Shown here one piece after another: positions 60,085 to 64,000 of a stretch of 64,000 bases of DNA (the first letter of the stretch is position 1; the number at the start of each line of letters is the position of its first letter). Origin of the DNA: Gnetum montanum (taxonomy: Eukaryota > Streptophyta > Gnetopsida > Gnetales > Gnetaceae). The position numbers and the translations under genes are program-made. Below the pieces are notes generated by a model. The model did no database searches, was not told the origin of the DNA, and saw only the letters and a program-made list of their open reading frames with translations. The stretch is taken from positions 493,409 through 557,408 of the forward strand of contig MNCI01007580.1 in the NCBI GenBank assembly GCA_015680685.1. Reading direction: 5' to 3'.

Positions 60085-61574
60085 AAAAGATCTTAAACAA
60101 TAATTGTATCTAAAAAATTATTAGTGGATTCAATGGTATTGTACATAAGGAGATATTAGTACTATTGTAGCATAATAAGCTAAGAATTAAGGATTCAATG
60201 GTATAATGCTAAGAGATTGCATAAAACAAAGAGATTGGTAGCAATACAAAACAGATTTCTTATTAGATGATAATTCACACTTTAGTCAATGATAAAAGTC
60301 AAGCTATAAAGATTAGTATTAAGTCAGAAAAATATGACCATGACTCATAAGCATCATTTGTTAAGACTTACTAAATCTTAATTAATGAAGCATTGCTAAG
60401 TTGAAAGTAATAAGTCACAATTAGAAAGTTTTTAGTCTCATCAATATGTGATGTTGAAAGTGGAGAAGTTATAAGAGGTGAAGAAAAACTACAATTAAAG
60501 AAAAAATTATAGTTATGTTCAAAAGATCAAGAAAACATGAAGCTATGATATCAATTTTGTGAAAAAAGAAAACATGTTGTTTTATATTATTACATTAATT
60601 GTTAATATCATTTATAATTGTTATTAATAATTAGTTTCAATCACCTTTCTACAATCTTAAACAATAACAAAATCTAATACGGTATCAAAGCAAGAGAAAG
60701 GTAAGAATGATAATGACTAATTAGAAACTCCAAAATATCCTGAGGATGATTCTACAAAGTAAGATCCTAAAAAAGAATCCTTTAAGAAAGATTTAAGGAA
60801 AGAGTCTGTAAAGAATATATAATACCTTAACAACTCTATGCACAACATGACACTAAAGGAGTTAGACAAAAATCTATTATGATTCCTTCTAAACAAGATA
60901 GTCATAATAGATTTCCAATAGCTTATGATGAAGAATGATCATACATAAGGAGATAGAATAAGAGTGATTTTTAAAGCTAGTCACCTATAGCATGTCTCCA
61001 ATCCAAAGTTATCTTAAAGATGAAGGAAAAGAAAGAAAAATGATATAGCACTGAGAATATTATGTACAAGGATTTTAGAAGATGCATCCAATTTGATTTA
61101 TGGTATAGACACTACTATCAAAATCTAAAAATACATGTATTACATGTCTAACTATCTAGATGAGACAAAGAAGAATCATTTGATTATAAAGGTTCATATA
61201 ATTAAGATGCAACTAGATTAGAACTTGGAAACTCTCATTTAGGAAATAATAGTTATAATAGTGGAATTAGATTATTTATAAAATGTCATAAATAAAAATC
61301 TTGTAATATGTTTATTGCAAGAACTAATGGATAAATATAAAGAATTTACCTTCGCCTTAGATGCACTTGGTGAAAGAACCAATTTTATCATTATCCTAGT
61401 AAGATTACAACAAAAGGAAACTAAAATGAAACTAGAAGAGAATATATAGAATAAAAAATAAGTAATGTATACATTAATAAATAGTCAAATGGGAAATTGA
61501 AGAAATAACCTTAACTGAATAATCAATGAACTTCTAGATTTAGAGATCAAGATATAAATGCTGATTAAAGATCG

Positions 61575-61616
61575 TGTTACCTTTGTGGAAAGATTAATCA
61601 TGAACTAATAGATTGT
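61575..61616 (+). other. Canonical CCHC zinc knuckle of the Copia-like relic
   Basis: CYLCGKINHELIDC is an exact CX2CX4HX4C motif, unlike the shortened knuckles of the Gypsy elements in this window. Confidence 0.75.
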
Positions 61617-61862
61617 TCATTCAATTTTTAAAATCCTAGAACTTCAATCACATAGAGAAGAATTATTTAGATAAATATGGCTTAAAAAATCAAAGGAAAA
61701 GTATTAACACTCTGAATAATAATCAAGGTAATAAATGTAAGAATGAAGCTACTATAGACAAAGATGATATTGTATCAATCATTAAAGATATTATGAATCA
61801 AGATATCATTGAAAAAGTTGAATAACATACTTGTTACATTGATTCTGTTTGTACAAGACATG

Positions 61863-62684
61863 TGATGCATGGCGAGGTCCCCTACACTCAACCATATGAA
61901 TATGAGCGTTTCACACATGATCTAGTCGATCTCTGCAGACATCGCAATTCACTATCTTCCCACCTGGACTAGTATTTGCTTTGTCACGTATGGTTTAGTC
62001 TAGGGTGAGGTGTATGATGTGTTCCTAAACTAATGCTGCTCCTAGAGAGAATGGAAAATAATCTTTAATTAAGCTAGGAGAAAAGGGGGGAGAGAGTTAA
62101 ACTAAGAGGAGATAGGAAGAGAGGATCTAAGCTAGCCTAAGTGTGATGAGCATCTATTCCTTAATCATCTGTACACATCTCAGACCTCGTGCATGGCTAC
62201 CACTAGGATTACAAAGCACATGGCCCAAGTATGCTACTAGGATACCAAGTAGTCACACGTAGATGCTTGTGATTAACTCATACTCATTTCACGTTTAATG
62301 ATGATAAAAATTAAGTAATTAAACTAAGTGAATGCTGCAATGATGAAGTAATCTCGATCTTTATTTCTAGTCATGTGCATGTCCAAGTACGTCACACTTG
62401 AATAAAGGATGTCGTACAATTACAATCATCACACTGCAGGCATGCACTAGGAGAAAGGGTTGAGAAGAACTAAAAAATGAACTAACTTCTATCTAATGAC
62501 TGAAAAAACTAACTATTTCAAAATTGACTCCTCTCGTGTGCCTACATGTGTATTTATAGGCTCACACAAGAGTCACGATATCATGTATCCAATATCATTA
62601 TTTGGGCTGCAATATCGCATACCCAATATCGTGGATCCGATATCAGGGGTTCGATATCGTAGCCTGATGAATCATGATTCATCA
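61863..62684 (-). mobile_element. Solo LTR E with target duplication
   Basis: 822 bp, TGATGCATGG to GATTCATCA, flanked by ACATG on both sides (61858-61862, 62685-62689). It is the same subfamily as the LTRs of A. It interrupts the protease-like motif of the Copia-like relic. The inner-end palindrome and a GATATC array (62575-62660) are well preserved. Confidence 0.94.
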
Positions 62685-62890
62685 ACATGTATATGAGAAT
62701 CATAGTATATTCTAGAATCTATGTATAATTGATGATAGTAAAGTTATGATACCTAGTCAAGAAGATTATAAGTGTTCTTGCAAAATTTTTCCCTCACAAC
62801 CTTACAAGAACACTTCCATAAATTAGATGTTTGAATATCTAATTCATGGTTGTAAATGATCTTTGAAAAGATATAACTCTATATAGATTA

Positions 62891-63901
62891 ATTATTATGA
62901 AATGAAGATGCACAATCCTCCAATTGAATACAAACCTAGCCTATTAACATTGTTCTTTATACATTTTTCATTTTCTTTATTTTCTAACATTTATTTTATT
63001 CATTTTACTTTTCACTTTTACTTCTGCTTCTACTTTTACTTTTGCTTTCATTTGATTTTAGATAAAATATGTGATTTTAATCCATTGCTATTGCAAACTT
63101 TGATGATTACTAAATGCAACTATCAAGATTGTGACTATATCTATAGGCCAACTTTGTCTTTGGATTATGCTCTTTACTAATGAGCTCTAGTTTGTCATTG
63201 GTACTAGGTAGTGAGCTTACAACATCCACCATTCCATCTATCTCATAAGGAAAATGTATCATGGCAGCAAGATGGTTCTTCCACTTAAAAACTAATAAGT
63301 AACATGTGATCTCAATCACTCAACAAATTAGAAAACGAACCAAGTAAGAATGAAAAAGGATGTGCCCTTAAGGAAATTTGTTAGGTCTCTTCTTGACTTC
63401 CTTCATAAGTCCTATGACTCCTCATAAAATGTATCATCACTTCTCCTATAGACCATAAAAGAAAGTTTGTCTTTGTAATGTGTGGTTCCCCAATAAATGG
63501 TAATAAAAACATCTCTCTAAAGATCTCTTGGAATACAAGCATTGGTTATGGGGTTTAAAAGACATGTTACACATGCTTGAAGGTATCCTTCTAACTAGGG
63601 CCTAAATTTTTTTGTTAGTAATTTCTAAACTACTTTCTTCTTCTCTCTTTGCAGTGATAGTTATTCTATATGGTTTTTGTGGATACATGATGGTAGTGCA
63701 GAGGGACACATCAATGTGAGGCCACTACTAGCGATATGTACTTGGTCTAGACTCAAGATGGGCTGGTATCAAGATCATTCTAATCACACCTTTTACAAAA
63801 GGATCTCTTATGACTATGATCTAAATTTTCCTCTTCCAATATCTTTTTCAACCATTTTGACACTATTTTTTCACCTCACTGCCCTGTACCATGATCATTT
63901 G
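62891..63901 (+). other. Internal spacer of element D
   Basis: T-rich start similar to Z at 1070-1150, a part like A near 10150, and a segment (63480-63640) like Z near 1750-1915. No clear coding domain is present. Confidence 0.55.
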
Positions 63902-64000
63902 TGATGAGTGGCAAGGTACCCCTACACTCAACCATATGAATATAAGCATTACACGCATGATCCGGTCGAACTCTACAGATGGACTAGTTGTGGCATCTAG
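63902..64000 (-). repeat. Start of another LTR, cut by the window end
   Basis: TGATGAGTGGCAAGGTACCCC followed by the usual U5-end sequence. The five bases before it are ATTTG, the expected target duplication half. Confidence 0.85.

Larger units (their letters stand above)
60085..62890 (+). mobile_element. Copia-like relic inserted in D, itself holding solo LTR E
   Basis: A GGTATCAAAGC sequence (60681-60691) resembles the tRNA-Met primer site of Copia elements. Downstream are a canonical zinc knuckle (61575-61616) and a protease-like IDSVCTRH motif just before 61860, where Copia proteases usually have DSG. LTR ends could not be fixed and no RT was seen. Very AT-rich and stop-filled. Confidence 0.5.

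Noticed and set aside
63902-64000. 3' LTR of element D
   Set aside because: Its orientation is opposite to D's 5' LTR, so it belongs to another insertion that continues outside the window.

Overview
The window is nuclear DNA from a large, repeat-rich plant genome. Spliceosomal introns, two plant receptor-kinase-type genes, degraded LTR retrotransposons nested in one another, a LINE relic and plant-style tRNA-primed LTR elements all say land plant. Few genes, much old decayed Ty3/Gypsy DNA and long AT-rich spacers suit a gymnosperm, but this is an inference and the species cannot be read from the window.

Only two host genes are convincing, both on the minus strand. (1) 19608-23194: an RKF3-like receptor kinase with a signal peptide, a Cys-rich SPARK-type ectodomain, one membrane helix and a complete kinase; two exons (23194-21996, 20442-19608), 677 residues. 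(2) 48663-51303: a receptor-like cytoplasmic kinase of 527 residues in five exons, with a possible N-myristoylation start and a complete kinase. Both are GC-rich islands in AT-rich surroundings. The RKF3-like gene is surrounded and interrupted by tandem duplications; one array lies immediately upstream and repeatedly copies its start codon and signal-peptide leader.

Most of the rest is one superfamily of Ty3/Gypsy elements. Its LTRs start TGATGA and end TCATCA, its primer site matches tRNA-Asp, its gag has an unusual zinc knuckle, and its pol resembles the non-chromoviral Athila/Tat type. Layout: 1-5167, 3' part of element Z (+; integrase, extra ORF3, 3' LTR). 6988-15757, element A (+; complete with target duplication; gag and ORF3 but no pol). 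15758-25685, the RKF3-like gene and flanks. 25686-44096, element C (-), split by element B (29833-39595, -; complete, gag-pol but no ORF3) and by other LTR pieces. 44097-48450, spacer and a LINE relic. 48450-51510, the cytoplasmic kinase. 51510-54700, short dispersed and tandem repeats. 54722-64000, solo LTRs G, J and E, mini-element H, element D with a Copia-like relic inside, and a cut LTR at the window end. Target duplications of 5 bp were read directly for A, B, E, G, J and (with one mismatch) H.

The most unusual part is ORF3, a roughly 900-codon 3' ORF in the position of a retroviral env. Its N-terminal domain resembles the 'putative plant transposon protein' type and its C-terminal half looks like a long coiled coil. 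Ahead of it lie a second U3-like palindrome/TATA segment and a 3' splice-site-like sequence. A keeps ORF3 and lacks pol; B keeps pol and lacks ORF3. No tRNA, rRNA or CRISPR was seen.
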